Assembly: GCA_032158295.1 (NCBI GenBank)
Contig: CM063255.1
Coordinates: 3,501,501 to 3,565,500 of the forward strand
Reading direction: 5' to 3'
Length of the DNA: 64,000 nucleotides
From: Pycnopodia helianthoides
Lineage: Eukaryota; Echinodermata; Asteroidea; Forcipulatida; Asteriidae
The notes below the pieces were generated by a model. It saw only the letters and a list, made by a program, of their open reading frames with translations. It was not told the DNA's origin and searched no databases. Shown one piece after another: positions 24,601-33,400 of this stretch (positions are counted from its first letter, which is position 1; each line of letters starts with the position of its first letter). Position numbers and translations under genes: made by a program.

Positions 24601-27600
24601 GCCTGTCAGTTCATACTGGTATTTATGTGTTGTTTTCTTTCTCTGTCTGATACCACCAGGAGCTGATAGTTCATCGTGCTACAGTCGATGCGGTGACAGT
24701 CACAGTACATCCTACTCGTGCCAGTGTAACGCCCCGTGCTCCGGACACAGCGATTGCTGCAGCGATTATGTGCTGCACTGCAAGCTCGGTAAGTCTGCAC
24801 AATGGTGAATAATGGTAGAATGGAATTGATGTTTTCGAAACAACGGCGTGGGCTCGTATGAAGGACGAAAAGTGGCCATCTGCATATCTGCTATCAGAAT
24901 AGCTAAAAGTCAGATTTAACGTTGTAATTAAATTAATTTGTCCACTTTCTACTTTTCTGCAACCTGAAAATCAGATTGAACGTTTTATGAAAATGCATTT
25001 TCCACTTTTCAGATTTTCTGCTACCATGTTGGCGGACGAAAAGTGGCCACTTGCCTTTTTGCTATCAGAATAGAATAAAAGTAGATTGAAGATTTTGAAT
25101 TTTTCATTTTCTCCAGAAAAGTGGCCCCTCCAACAAACTTTCAGGGAAACGTGTGATCGGTATCTTAAATTACAATAATAAAGGTTATTGTGTCCGGTCT
25201 TATTTAACAATGATTATGGTCACTTAGGTTCACGGTCTGCTGAAAGCAGAAAAGAAAATGGCCACTTTTTGGCCGCCCGAGTAAAATCTGCTTTTCCGGT
25301 GTCGAAAAAGCAGAAAAGTAGAACGCACGATTGTAAAAACGTTCGATCCATTTTTCTGCTTTTCTCAAAGGAGAAAAGCAGATGGCAAATTTTTGGGCAC
25401 CAGAGTAAAAACTACTTTTCATGTAGCAGAAAAGGAGAAGATGAAAAAGTCAAAATATTCAATCTACTTTTATTCTATTCTGAAAGCAAAAAGGCAGGTG
25501 GCCACTTTTCGTCCGCCAACATAAAGAGGAAAAGTTAAATCTGCTTTTTTGGTAGCAGAAAAGCAGAAAAGTGGAAAATGCATTTTCATAAAACGTTTAA
25601 TCTGATTTTCAGGTAGCAGAAAAGTAGAAAAGTGGAAAAATTCACAAAAACCGTTAAATCTGACTTTTAGCTATTCTGATAGCAGATAAGCAGATGGCCA
25701 CCTTTCGTCCTTCATACTCATAGGCCCCAGCTTGAGCTCAGTCTCGACCCAGCTGGGGCCTTGCATACTCCTCTTTTTTAAATTTCGGTTCGACGATCGT
25801 ACTCCCGACGAATAAAACAGCGCAGCAACTTGGGTTTACTTATTTAATGGGGCACATGGGGTGCACGTTTTTATGTGGGAGAGGGCACGTCTGGCCAAAT
25901 AAAAGCGTAGTTTTCAATTGTATTTCTCATAAAAAAAAATAAAAAAATAAGCACTTTTTATCGATAGGCCAATTACTACTTTTGTAACAGAAATCAAAAA
26001 CACTGTTTGCGTATGCACGGTAAATAGTTAAAAAAAACATTGAAAATATTACAACCAATCTTATAAAATTGAACATTTTGCTTTGGCAATGTTTAGTCTC
26101 AAATGTTCATTTTTTTTTTGGGTGGCACCCGGGGGTGGGGCATAATTCACAAACCTTCCTTTAAATGCTTGACCCTTTTCCCCTTAAATTTGTAATTTTC
26201 ATGTTATGTTTCCACAGGATCTTGCCAGGGACGTTGCGAGACCAGCTACGACGATAGCAAACCTTGTCGGTGTGACAGCACATGTCACCAGTATGATAAC
26301 TGCTGTTTGGACTACGACACCCTATGCTCTGGTGAGTCAGTCGTTGACGTTGCTTCCACATAAATAAAAATAAACAAACGCCACACAGTGTGTGACCTCA
26401 ATCGACCTTGTCTCCCGGTTGAAACCGGAAGTTAAGTAATAACCTTAGCATTTGTTTTCCGTGTAAACTAAAGGTATAAATGTAATATATTTGCACTTTA
26501 CTTTCTGTGAAATTTCAAAAGCTATCAAACTGTCTTTTCATCAACTTAAATAAATCACACATTAATGCAACACTGACCCCTAAAATGCCCGAACACGCAG
26601 CGTTGCTTCTACGAACACGTACTTTTGGTTTCTACAAACACTAAATTCTAGTTTGTTTTTGTGTTTGTTTGCTTTTGTTTCTATTTTTCTGTTTTGTCTT
26701 TCGTTTTGCCCCATTGGCCAGCCACACTGGGGACACTGACAGCACGAGGTTTTTATAGACAAAGACATGAAAAAATCTCCTCTTTTGAAAAAAAAAAACA
26801 CTACACACCAAAAAAACACTGTCATCCCCGTTCAATACTGCATCGTATACTTCATGTCTTACGGACAAAACGTACACACAGGCAGGGCCGGCCAGCTGGC
26901 CGACCAGCCAGGCAAAAACAAAAACGGGCATACCACAATATATTATAATGCTGGTCGTCCGGGCAGAGCTTTGTATCGGTTATGATTTTAGTTTTAGATG
27001 TTCGGGAAATCCGCCCAGAACACCTCTTGTTTTTGTTCCGGTTTTTAGGTGTTCGGAGCATAGCTCGGACACCTCTTGTTTGTGTTGTTCTTTTTTCTTC
27101 TTCTTAATACTTCTCCTTCTTCTTCTTCTCAGCGTCCCTTGTCCGCAAAAAGCACGTTTTCCAAGCTTATAACAACTTGAAACTTCACATATAGTTAGAT
27201 ATTTATTAGGAGATGAAATCTTTTCAGTTTCGTCACGATGACGTCATCATGATGACCATCGTTTCTAAGATTATTTAAGCAAAATATTATTTGTTTTTCT
27301 AATCCACGGGGACATTCTCGAGGAAATAGTTTCACAGGATGTTTACTACCATTACCATCTTTATATCAAGTTAGCATTCGACGGATAAATTTTACCAAAA
27401 CAAATGTCGGGGTCATTTCCCAAAAATTACCCTAATAAGAAGTCTTAAGATCATGAACCACAAGGCAAAAATAAAATATTTGCCATATTTTGTAGATAAT
27501 AGCTAGTGGTTAGAGGGACTAACCGGCTTCGTTTGGGCTATTTGGGCTACAAAATAGACTAAAACATGATTTCAAAGGTCTTCCTGGAATGGGGAAGAAT

Positions 27601-28251
27601 GGTTCATAAAAGAAACCATCAAATTCGACCGTTTTCGAGCATTTTTCCAAAAACGAAGGTCACGTGACTTAGGGACACTTGGTGGCAGCAGACTTCCCAT
27701 GAGGCCAGTAAAAAATAATCTCTCCTTGTTTGTGCTACTGTATAACATTAAACCCCCTTTTTCAACAAACAAGACTTAAAGTGCATCATCAGCGAAGGAA
27801 AAGAAATGTTCATTAAGGAACCGACGAAGTTGTTCTCTAAAGTTAATTTGATTTAAGTCCCTAGTCGATCACGGGCGAAGTAAGTTTCCCTAATTCTTGT
27901 TTTTTTCTCATTACTCCATCTGCTTCTTCTCCCCCACTCATCTCCCCTCCCCTCCCTCTCACACTCTCTCTTCAATATCTTAAACTGGACCCTTTCTTCA
28001 TTGTCTTATATTCTTTTGAGAATACCTTGGTTATACTAATTGCCAGAAAGATTTAAAACGCAATATCTATGTATCTTTCAGCTAAAGAGTGTGTGTGCTA
28101 TGTGGGTCAGGAACCAGTCCAAGATGATACTAAGCGATATGGCTTTGTTCAACAGACTCCGTGTGAATGCACTGAGTTCCGTCTAGGAGGAGTGAACATG
28201 AAGCCTCAAGTTAAGCCCTACGAGGTGCTGATGGTTGGCGAAGACTCTTAA
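6617..28251 (+). CDS. Secreted protein with four somatomedin-B domains (six-exon model)
   Basis: Exons 6617-6686, 17297-17425, 18721-18834, 24660-24788, 26218-26331 and 28082-28251 join into one open frame of 726 nt (241 residues plus stop). Every junction is GT-AG and phase 1, which is typical of shuffled extracellular modules. Order: hydrophobic signal peptide, four SMB domains, then a cysteine-containing module ending in TAA. SMB domains are small disulfide knots found in vitronectin, ENPP and PRG4 proteins, so the product is probably extracellular and protein-binding; the exact role is unknown. SMB3 and SMB4 are duplicates of SMB1 and SMB2. An AATAAA lies at 28396. The 10.6-kb first intron is uncertain: another exon could be hidden there. 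The frame agreement across all six exons is the main support. Confidence 0.72.
6687..9229. other. Intron 1 of the SMB gene, left part
   Basis: No exon recognised. It holds the 7101 hairpin, a poly-A tract at 7763, and CATTC/TTCAATTT motifs at 7940-8350 that recall the 1.4-2.4 kb element. Another exon of the SMB gene cannot be excluded. Confidence 0.45.
7101..7139. repeat. Short perfect hairpin
   Basis: GTGATTTATCCGA (7101-7113) and TCGGATAAATCAC (7127-7139) pair perfectly across a 13-nt spacer, in intron 1 of the SMB gene. Confidence 0.55.
9230..9490. repeat. Dispersed repeat with inverted relatives at 11.4 and 11.7 kb
   Basis: CAGTAAGAGCAATCGATGCCAGGTA occurs twice here (about 9240 and 9450). 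GGTAGCCGTTAACG and nearby bases recur inverted at about 11450 and directly at 11745-11760. Likely a decayed DNA transposon around the long-TIR element. Confidence 0.5.
9663..9910. mobile_element. Second copy of the 1.4-2.4 kb element, left block
   Basis: CTGCCATTTTTAGAAATACGCG through the CCAAAATGAATTTGAATGA region matches 1965-2240. The matching right end (ACGAAATCGAAT...CCTATATA) appears at 12140-12260, so the copy seems split by the elements between. Confidence 0.55.
9921..11187. mobile_element. Long terminal-inverted-repeat element (~300-bp arms)
   Basis: AGTAGTCTAGTCAATC at 9921 and its inverse at 11172-11187 begin arms of about 300 nt. Both arms contain AAAATTGCAACA, TCTCTTGAAACC, GGAAGTAGG, ATGCCTAATTTGCATAAA, CAGTAATATATAATATAAA and CAAACACATA. 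The centre has no recognised gene. Confidence 0.65.
11985..12146. repeat. Solo end of the long-TIR element
   Basis: ATGCAAATCAGGCATATTTC through GATTGACAAGACTA matches the right arm of the 9.9-11.2 kb element (about 11040-11184). Confidence 0.6.
12292..14190 (+). mobile_element. Penelope-like retroelement remnant (reverse transcriptase part), unit A
   Basis: Broken frames give [37 protein letters not shown] and [19 protein letters not shown] stretches, typical of Penelope-like reverse transcriptases. The frame holds several stops and shifts, including a TGA inside the [10 protein letters not shown] motif (13640-13642), and the YxDD region is not readable. The element is inactive. Confidence 0.72.
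14264..15130 (-). mobile_element. LINE (Jockey/CR1-like) reverse transcriptase 3' fragment, unit A
   Basis: The minus strand reads [55 protein letters not shown], then [19 protein letters not shown] near the end. This is the palm-to-C-terminus order of Jockey/CR1-type LINEs. Frames are interrupted. It lies antisense within the Penelope-like remnant. Confidence 0.72.
15220..15525 (+). mobile_element. Penelope-like 3' portion, unit A
   Basis: Frames reading [19 protein letters not shown] followed after a stop by [15 protein letters not shown] resemble the region after the reverse transcriptase in Penelope-like elements. It is separated from the 5' part by an antisense LINE fragment, suggesting a nested insertion. 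Confidence 0.45.
15911..15996 (-). mobile_element. tRNA-derived SINE head (tRNA-Leu-like), unit A
   Basis: The minus strand reads TGACCGAGCGGAGTGCATTGG (A-box-like, as in tRNA-Leu genes) and GGGTTCGATTCCC (B box), ending GGCATGACA. The stems are imperfect and no intron or terminator of a working tRNA gene is seen, so a SINE head is more likely than a tRNA gene. Confidence 0.55.
16660..17140. repeat. Interspersed repeat upstream of SMB1
   Basis: GGGGCACCTGTTTGATCTCAA through AAGCACTGTGGTTGGGTGCATCG is repeated in unit B (24022-24500) and independently at 37305-37770 outside the duplication. Confidence 0.7.
17297..17425 (+). CDS. Somatomedin-B exon 1
   Basis: The acceptor CACCAG and donor G|GTAAG flank a 43-codon phase 1-1 exon. 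It has the SMB cysteine layout C-x3-C, then CQC, C, CC-x-DY and a final C; the motif [10 protein letters not shown] is diagnostic. All eight SMB cysteines appear present. It lies just inside the first unit of the 7.4-kb duplication, after a block of interspersed repeats. Confidence 0.85.
17493..18216. mobile_element. Fold-back element, unit A (internally deleted)
   Basis: It starts TATGAAGTACGAAAAGTGGCC and ends with the inverse GGCCACTTTTCGTCCTTCATA. Inner segments such as ATCTGCTATCAGAATAGC also recur inverted. It lies in the intron between SMB1 and SMB2. Relative to unit B it lacks about 140 nt of the right arm. Confidence 0.7.
18721..18834 (+). CDS. Somatomedin-B exon 2
   Basis: The acceptor TTTCCACAG and donor G|GTGAG flank a 38-codon phase 1-1 exon. 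The pattern is SCQGRC, then CQCDSTC, then [10 protein letters not shown], with all eight SMB cysteines. The sequence differs clearly from SMB exon 1, so the two-domain arrangement is older than the segmental duplication. Confidence 0.85.
19480..19836. repeat. GTTCGG / CTTCTT / GACGTCATCATGA repeat, unit A
   Basis: GGTGTTCGGAGCATAGCTCGG, a CTTCTTCTT tract, CGTCCCTTGTCCGCAA, CAACTTGAAACTT and CATGATGACGTC recur at 26975-27327. Diverged relatives lie at 32150-32340 and 35195-35400 in the signal-exon duplicates. Confidence 0.6.
19850..21514 (+). mobile_element. Penelope-like retroelement remnant, unit B
   Basis: Duplicate of the 12.45-14.2 kb remnant. It keeps the [11 protein letters not shown] motif without the unit A stop, but has a one-base loss before the LPKIHKP motif (near 20720) and a deletion of about 85 nt near 20532. 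It is inactive. Confidence 0.72.
21572..22438 (-). mobile_element. LINE reverse transcriptase 3' fragment, unit B
   Basis: Duplicate of the 14264 fragment, with the same YSDD box, [11 protein letters not shown] and [16 protein letters not shown] motifs. A few substitutions distinguish it (CHNW instead of CHIW). Confidence 0.72.
22528..22833 (+). mobile_element. Penelope-like 3' portion, unit B
   Basis: Near-identical duplicate of 15220-15525, with the same frames ([13 protein letters not shown]) and the same stop positions. Confidence 0.45.
23219..23304 (-). mobile_element. tRNA-derived SINE head, unit B
   Basis: Duplicate of the 15911 element with the same A- and B-box-like motifs and a few base changes. 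Confidence 0.55.
24022..24500. repeat. Interspersed repeat upstream of SMB3
   Basis: Unit B copy of the 16660 repeat with a few substitutions. Confidence 0.7.
24660..24788 (+). CDS. Somatomedin-B exon 3 (copy of exon 1)
   Basis: Duplicate of the 17297 exon with the same length and splice phase. The reading frame and all cysteines are kept. Replacements are few and spare the core; for example YRRC becomes YSRC, and the residue before the last glycine changes from Pro to Leu. Kept coding sequence inside a block where transposon copies have decayed suggests both copies were functional after duplication. Confidence 0.82.
24857..25716. mobile_element. Fold-back element, unit B (more complete)
   Basis: About 860 nt, with long inverted arms from TATGAAGGACGAAAAGTGG to its inverse ending CCTTCATA. 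The centre holds further GAAAAGCAGA/TCTGCTTTTC inversions. No coding capacity was recognised. It lies in the SMB3-SMB4 intron. Confidence 0.72.
26218..26331 (+). CDS. Somatomedin-B exon 4 (copy of exon 2)
   Basis: Duplicate of the 18721 exon, 114 nt, phase 1-1, with GT-AG sites intact. The CQC in exon 2 is CRC here, and CHQHDNCC is CHQYDNCC. All SMB cysteines and the DY motif remain. Confidence 0.82.
26975..27327. repeat. GTTCGG / CTTCTT / GACGTCATCATGA repeat, unit B
   Basis: Unit B copy of the 19480 repeat. It ends where the segmental duplication ends. Confidence 0.6.
28082..28251 (+). CDS. Terminal cysteine-module exon of the SMB gene
   Basis: The acceptor CTTTCAG is followed by a frame starting [11 protein letters not shown] and containing [17 protein letters not shown], ending at TAA (28249-28251). 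It is clearly paralogous to the exon at 36376, which continues about 15 codons further before a donor. Here the frame stops at a run of seven A residues. Past the run, a different frame (KQETVNPTPGHR) resembles the paralogue's continuation, so this stop may derive from an old frameshift. I do not recognise the module as a named domain. Confidence 0.72.
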
Positions 28252-28395
28252 AAAAACAGGAAACGGTCAACCCGACTCCTGGTCACCGCATTGAGCTTTT
28301 TAAGTAGTCGCCCAACGATGCCTTGACACACAGCTGAGTGTAAACCGCTTCTCATAAAACGTAGGGTCAGGTCCATTGAATATAATAGTTTACAA

Positions 28396-28401
28396 AATAA
28401 A
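28396..28401 (+). terminator. Polyadenylation signal AATAAA
   Basis: AATAAA lies 145 nt after the stop codon of the SMB gene in an AT-rich stretch. This is a consensus match only. Confidence 0.4.
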
Positions 28402-29339
28402 ACAATATAGAAAATATTCTACTTCTTCAAGTATGTTAATGTCAAATAGAAGTGCAATTATTTTGTCAACTTTTGCCGATAACAAATAAGCCTGCAACGG
28501 TCCTGGCTACTCAATGGCGGATTTGAGGTGGTGCCGCAGAGCCCAACGTCAATTTTGACCACTGGAAAGATATCAAGCACAGCGTCTGTTGGAATTGGAT
28601 CAAAATTGCACCAAAGTTCAGGGTCCTAAAACTGGCACCGGACCAACCGCCTTTGGGCTTCGCACTCGCTGGTTCGTTTCATACAAAATGAAGCCTAAAC
28701 AATTTTGGTAAATTATAAATTAACATGGGTTGATGAAAGCTTGATCAAAAGAGGGCACTGTCAGACGAAATGTCTACACAATTCGTCCTACGGGAGACAG
28801 GAGCTCCTGCCATATCAGCAATAAAAAGCTGCATGCAGCACATCATTATTGCCACTTTTGAAGCACTAACCACCACTGAGAAAACACTTACCGAAACAAC
28901 ACAGGGGCCCAAAATAATCGGGCGTAATCCCAGAGGGATAATACCATCTCCTTACTTTTTGGACCAAAATTGATGTCTCATAGACGCATTAGCCCTCTAA
29001 GTTTGCGAATCCTTTGTGAAAATCCTGGGTCCGACCCCTTTTACTGGCTGAAAAATTGTACACGGGTACATTGTTTGAACACTTTAAAGCGTGATGAAGA
29101 TGGAGATTTTGATAAACATCGTTTGTGACATAAACAGTCAATCATATTGTGGATTGCCATGATGATCAAGTTAACTAGAGTAGTTATTTCATGGACAAAA
29201 CTTGTAAAGATCTGCAACGTAGGTATAGAAAAACATACAGCAGTCATAATAAGAGAGCCCTAATTGACAGAGGGCGCTTTAGTGGTACTCATTAAACACA
29301 AATCATACAATTAAAAACAACAGAGCAAAGATTGACAAA
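28402..29339. other. Intergenic, no gene recognised
   Basis: The one notable stretch is a TCAAAAGAGGGCACTGTCAG segment (28745) that recurs near 43528. Confidence 0.45.
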
Positions 29340-30210
29340 AAGAATGTTCGGAACTTTACATAAAAGCTTATACTCTAAAACATTTTATTTTACCTTCTTC
29401 TGAAATTGCGTCTTTCATCAAGAGACACTATCACTTAGTGAAACCAGACCAAATTGTCAGAAAACCAACTTTAATTGCAAAAGGGTAGTCAAACCACTAC
29501 GGTGTGACAGGTCACTTGTATAATTATAAACATGTTGGTGGTTTTTTTTTCTTTCTCTTTTTTTCCCTTCTTTATTACTATTATTATTGTTATTGTTGTT
29601 AGTTTAGAGGAAAACAAAAATTCAATGCCTCAAAAAACTTGCTACAGCGTAGAGAAACAACATGTGAAAAGTGCATTCTGCATTGGGTTTTTAATCCTAT
29701 GTATTTTCCTTCTTTGATGTTGCAATTCATTTTGATAAGCCAGTGGACAGAGTTGTGACTGGACTCGTGGACTTTTGGGAAGCTAGGTGGCAGCAGACTT
29801 ACCAGGTGAATCCACTGTTCTCAGCAAGGTGCGCTTGTTTAGAAATGCGCAAACAATTGAATTTTAACTAAGTCTGCTGCCATCTAGCGTTCAAAAGTCT
29901 GCAGATTATAAAAATACTGTAAGTTAGCTTTAAATTTTAAGATATAATTATTAAGCAATGATGCGACTGCCTACTCAGTAATGTACTCAAATAATTTGAA
30001 GTTGATGTAAATTTTTCATTAAGTTCTGATGTAATTAACCGATTCATAGAAAGTTAAATTTAAAAGTTATTTGTACGGTTTAGTAGTTAAGTGAATGTAA
30101 ATTTGGCGTGAAAAAAATAAATTTGCAGTTTGCGATCAGTGTTCTTCAAAGCAAACTTCAACTACGGGTTAATAGCTTCAGTCTGTGTTTTGATTCGTTA
30201 ACTGTTATCA
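29340..30210. repeat. Downstream duplicated segment, copy 1
   Basis: CAAAGATTGACAAAAAGAATGTTCGGAAC and the following ~870 nt match 39355-40420, the region downstream of the paralogous gene. It includes a small inverted-repeat element with GGCAGCAGACTTACCAGGT and its inverse AGTCTGCTGCCATCTAGC. Confidence 0.7.
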
Positions 30211-31784
30211 CATCATGTACGCATATTTTACTCTTTTGTGGCGATCTTCGAGCATTACTTTTCTAATAGTCGTATATTTAAAAAGTACCTGCATGGTGCG
30301 AGTTCGCAATAACAAGAAGACTCTGAAGCTATCAGATCAGTCCAGTCGGGGTAAACAGAACTGATGACTACTCAATCATTTACAAATATAACACTCAATG
30401 GAGAAGTCATCAAACATAACAGGAGTCAGTTATGACGTCATCAGAGAGTGACATACGGTGACGTAGATCAGTTGCATGGGGGCATTCTGGAAACTAAAGT
30501 AAATATATCTAAGCCTCCACAGTGACCCAAGAGCTAAAGTTTTGCATTTTTTTGAGACAGCTTGCCTTTTAATACCATTCTGTAGTACGGCTGTGAGTTA
30601 TGGGTCAATACCAAACCCCCTTATTGCACCTTTCAACTAAAATATGTATCATAAATAAGCAAGAAATAATATACTGTGCACAACTGAATGAAGAGCTTCA
30701 AGAAGCTTAGAAAGATATCAACAAAGCTGCTTATACACTTAATTAACCATGGTCTCGTTTTCCAATCTCTAACCACGAAAACCTTGAAGATACTTTAAAA
30801 AAAACGTGTTTGTAGTTTAAAAGCTTACGGACAAAGGGAACTTTCTTTTCGGACTTGGTTCGTTTAAGCACAATGTTCAGGTCTTGACTGCGTGTCTTTT
30901 TGTTACTGTAAAGTGTTTTCCCATGCCATACGCAAAAAAGTTATCTGTTAAATTATAAAAAAAAAAAAAAATATTTTTGTTTACATTTTTCCTGGTTTCA
31001 GAAGAGCTTTTGTTGTTCCGGTCCTCCCAGGAAAATTGTAACAAGCTATTTATAATGATATTAGTGTAGGGTTTGTTTTAATCCAATACCCAAGACAGAC
31101 AAATTCAATCACAACTCAGAAATAAGGTAAAGGTAGGTATACATCAAAGGTATCTCACTTTAAGAATCCAACAGTATCAGCTGAAGACGTTGTCTTAGTC
31201 ATTTCATTGTATTTTAGGCGATGCCTATGCTGCAACTATCACACGGTAAATGTTTTTTGCCTCTCGTTTTGTGCGAATTGTTGAATTCGTATTAACGCAA
31301 TACACTAATGCCTTCAGGCAGTTAGGCATCATTCTTGCGGCAGGTAGCTGATAGGATTGTGCCTTTGATGATGCAAACATGGCAATTTGGCACACAGGCA
31401 GAGTACGGTCATGGAAAGATATTGGCTGTAGGGACATCATACATTTTTCATTTGAAAAAAAAATATAGGTACAGAATAACAAGCAATGTAGCCATTGGAA
31501 ATTACTTGTTAATCTACCTTTAATTATTTTATTTGTTTTAAGGACAAATCTGCGGTTGCCCTTTATTCGAGTATCTTTTTTATGTCATACTTTGACTGTG
31601 TGCCAAATTCAATTGTATCATCAAAGAAACGATTTCCCCTGATATTGGGAATAATATTGCCCCGCTATACATTGCCTTGATTTGTCTCCTTTTTGTAATA
31701 TATTTAATTAAAAATTAAGTTGGTGAAAGAAGGTCGAATCAATAAGACCCGTATGCTTCCATTGTGTCTGTCTTTTGAAGATAT

Positions 31785-31941
31785 TGGCCCCGCCCACAAC
31801 CATCTCTCCTAAATTTCCGATACGTGTGTGTTATTATTCACGAGACTGCGGTGCCGTTGAGTCGTGTTTGCGATCAAAGACTCACCAGACAAGGCTGGAG
31901 AAAATAATTTCGGAAGAGCAAATATTTATTCCCGGAAAAAC
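31785..31941 (+). promoter_or_regulatory. Promoter-proximal block, upstream copy
   Basis: CGCCCACAACCATCTCTC at 31791-31808, followed by a GATACGTGTGTG stretch, is repeated at 34841 and resembles the block at 6474. The CGCCCAC core could bind zinc-finger factors of the KLF/Sp type; that is inference. Confidence 0.42.
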
Positions 31942-32002
31942 ATGTATTTGATGGGATCAATTTTAGCTCTGTTACTAGTTTTTGCTACTGCTACACTTGG
32001 AG
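31942..32002 (+). CDS. Alternative signal-peptide exon (upstream copy)
   Basis: It encodes MYLMGSILALLLVFATATLGG across a G|GTAAG phase-1 donor, identical in protein to the exon at 35003. It lies in a tandem duplicate of about 1.3 kb (about 31.0-32.35 and 34.05-35.4 kb) that includes the promoter block. It could be an alternative promoter for the 36-38 kb gene or the remnant of a gene copy whose later exons were lost. No further exon was found between 32.0 and 34.8 kb. Confidence 0.6.
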
Positions 32003-33005
32003 GTAAGAGCATGAACTTTCCTTCACAACACAAACACAAACACAAAATTATTTTTGTTTGGCGTTTTGTCGAAATACATTCTGTGCAATAAATAGCAGAA
32101 TACAATTAACTGTGTTATTTAACACCTGTTGTTATCGGTCGTTTTTTAAAGTTTTTTTTAAAACTTTTTTTTAATACTTATTCTTCTCGGTGAACTCTGT
32201 CGCCAAGCAAATGCGTAGTTTCGAAGCTTGCGTCAACTTGAAACTTGACATGTAGTTAGAATAATATTACCAGATTCTGAGTAAGTAAGGACGTCATGAT
32301 GACTTTATCAGACATCAAATTACAGGCCATTTAAGTTCTTTAAATGACCATTTGCTATTTTTTTTTTTCAAAACCTCCTATGGTACAAACACTGGAATGT
32401 TCTTCACAGATTTCGAGAAAGAAAACCCTCGATCGAATAAATAAATGCAACAATCATGATGTACTTAATACAACAATGGCACTTTCCTATTTTGGACGCC
32501 TTGTTGGTTGATGTTTGACACACACACTATAGGTCACGTGACTCGGAGAGCGCAATCGGTCTCCGCGTGAAATGAATGCAGGTCAAAGGTACATCTGGGA
32601 ACATCCGGTCAGGCAGGTATCTGGCGTTATTCACGAGCCTCGAAGTGTGCAGTCAGATGTTCAGGCTAGGGAAAGCTAACCTGAACATCAGGCTCGTAAA
32701 TAAGGTCACCTGCATTTCAACAATTAGAGTTCGTCTAAAATGATCAACCCTTGAAGAGAAATCAGCCCTTAATTAATGTTTGCGGCCCCCCCCCCATCAG
32801 AAAATCTTGGGTCCTCCACTGCCTGCAATGTAGAAATACCTTTAAAAAACAAGATACTAGAGCCGATTTCACAAAGAGCCAAGATAAATCCCAACTTTAC
32901 TTTGGGAGGGTTGTGTTAAAAGATGTGTTATACTGCGATTTATAGCAGCGAACTGTATAGGTATCGTCAAGCATGACAACATGGTAATAAGTCTTAACTT
33001 CTCAA

Positions 33006-33400
33006 CCAAAGGAACATTACAAAATTGGTTTTTGCTAACAAAACAGTTGCTGGCAGTGTAAGCACTTTATGTAATCCACCATATACATAAACTGACAAAC
33101 CTGTAGAAGTTTGAGATCGATCAGCCATCTGGGTCACGAGAAAATAGTGAAAAACCGATTACACATTTGCATGAAATCATATAGATTCAACAAATGAATA
33201 AAACGCTCACTGAGCGATAAACTCCAATCGGAAAATTAGTTTATTCATTTGTCATCAAATATGGCATTTCAGACAGAAATATTTCACGGGATGTTTTCTA
33301 CTATCATCATCATTAGACCAAGTAAGTTTTATGTAAATCTGTGATCAAAAAGTATATTTTACAAGTTTTTTTCGTACCAATTCGGTAATGTTCTTTTAAG
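33006..33400 (+). mobile_element. MITE of the AAAGGAACATTAC family, copy 1
   Basis: About 395 nt starting AAAGGAACATTAC and ending GGTAATGTTCTTTTAA, the imperfect inverse. The body includes ACAGTTGCTGGCAGTGTAAG and AATAAAACGCTCACTGAGCG. There is no open frame. Confidence 0.7.

Larger units (their letters stand above)
19845..27327. repeat. 7.4-kb segmental duplication, unit B
   Basis: Head-to-tail copy of unit A. Differences visible by eye include a loss of about 85 nt near 20532, an extra ~50 nt near 23640-23700, a fuller fold-back element (24857-25716) and scattered single-base changes. The coding SMB exons are among the best kept parts. Confidence 0.92.
30990..32350. repeat. Signal-exon tandem duplicate, copy 1
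   Basis: CAGAAGAGCTTTTGT, AATCCAATACCCAAGAC, ACATCAAAGG and AAGGACAAATCTGCGGTTGCC through the signal exon and beyond are repeated at 34050-35410. It includes the promoter block and the first exon. Confidence 0.8.
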
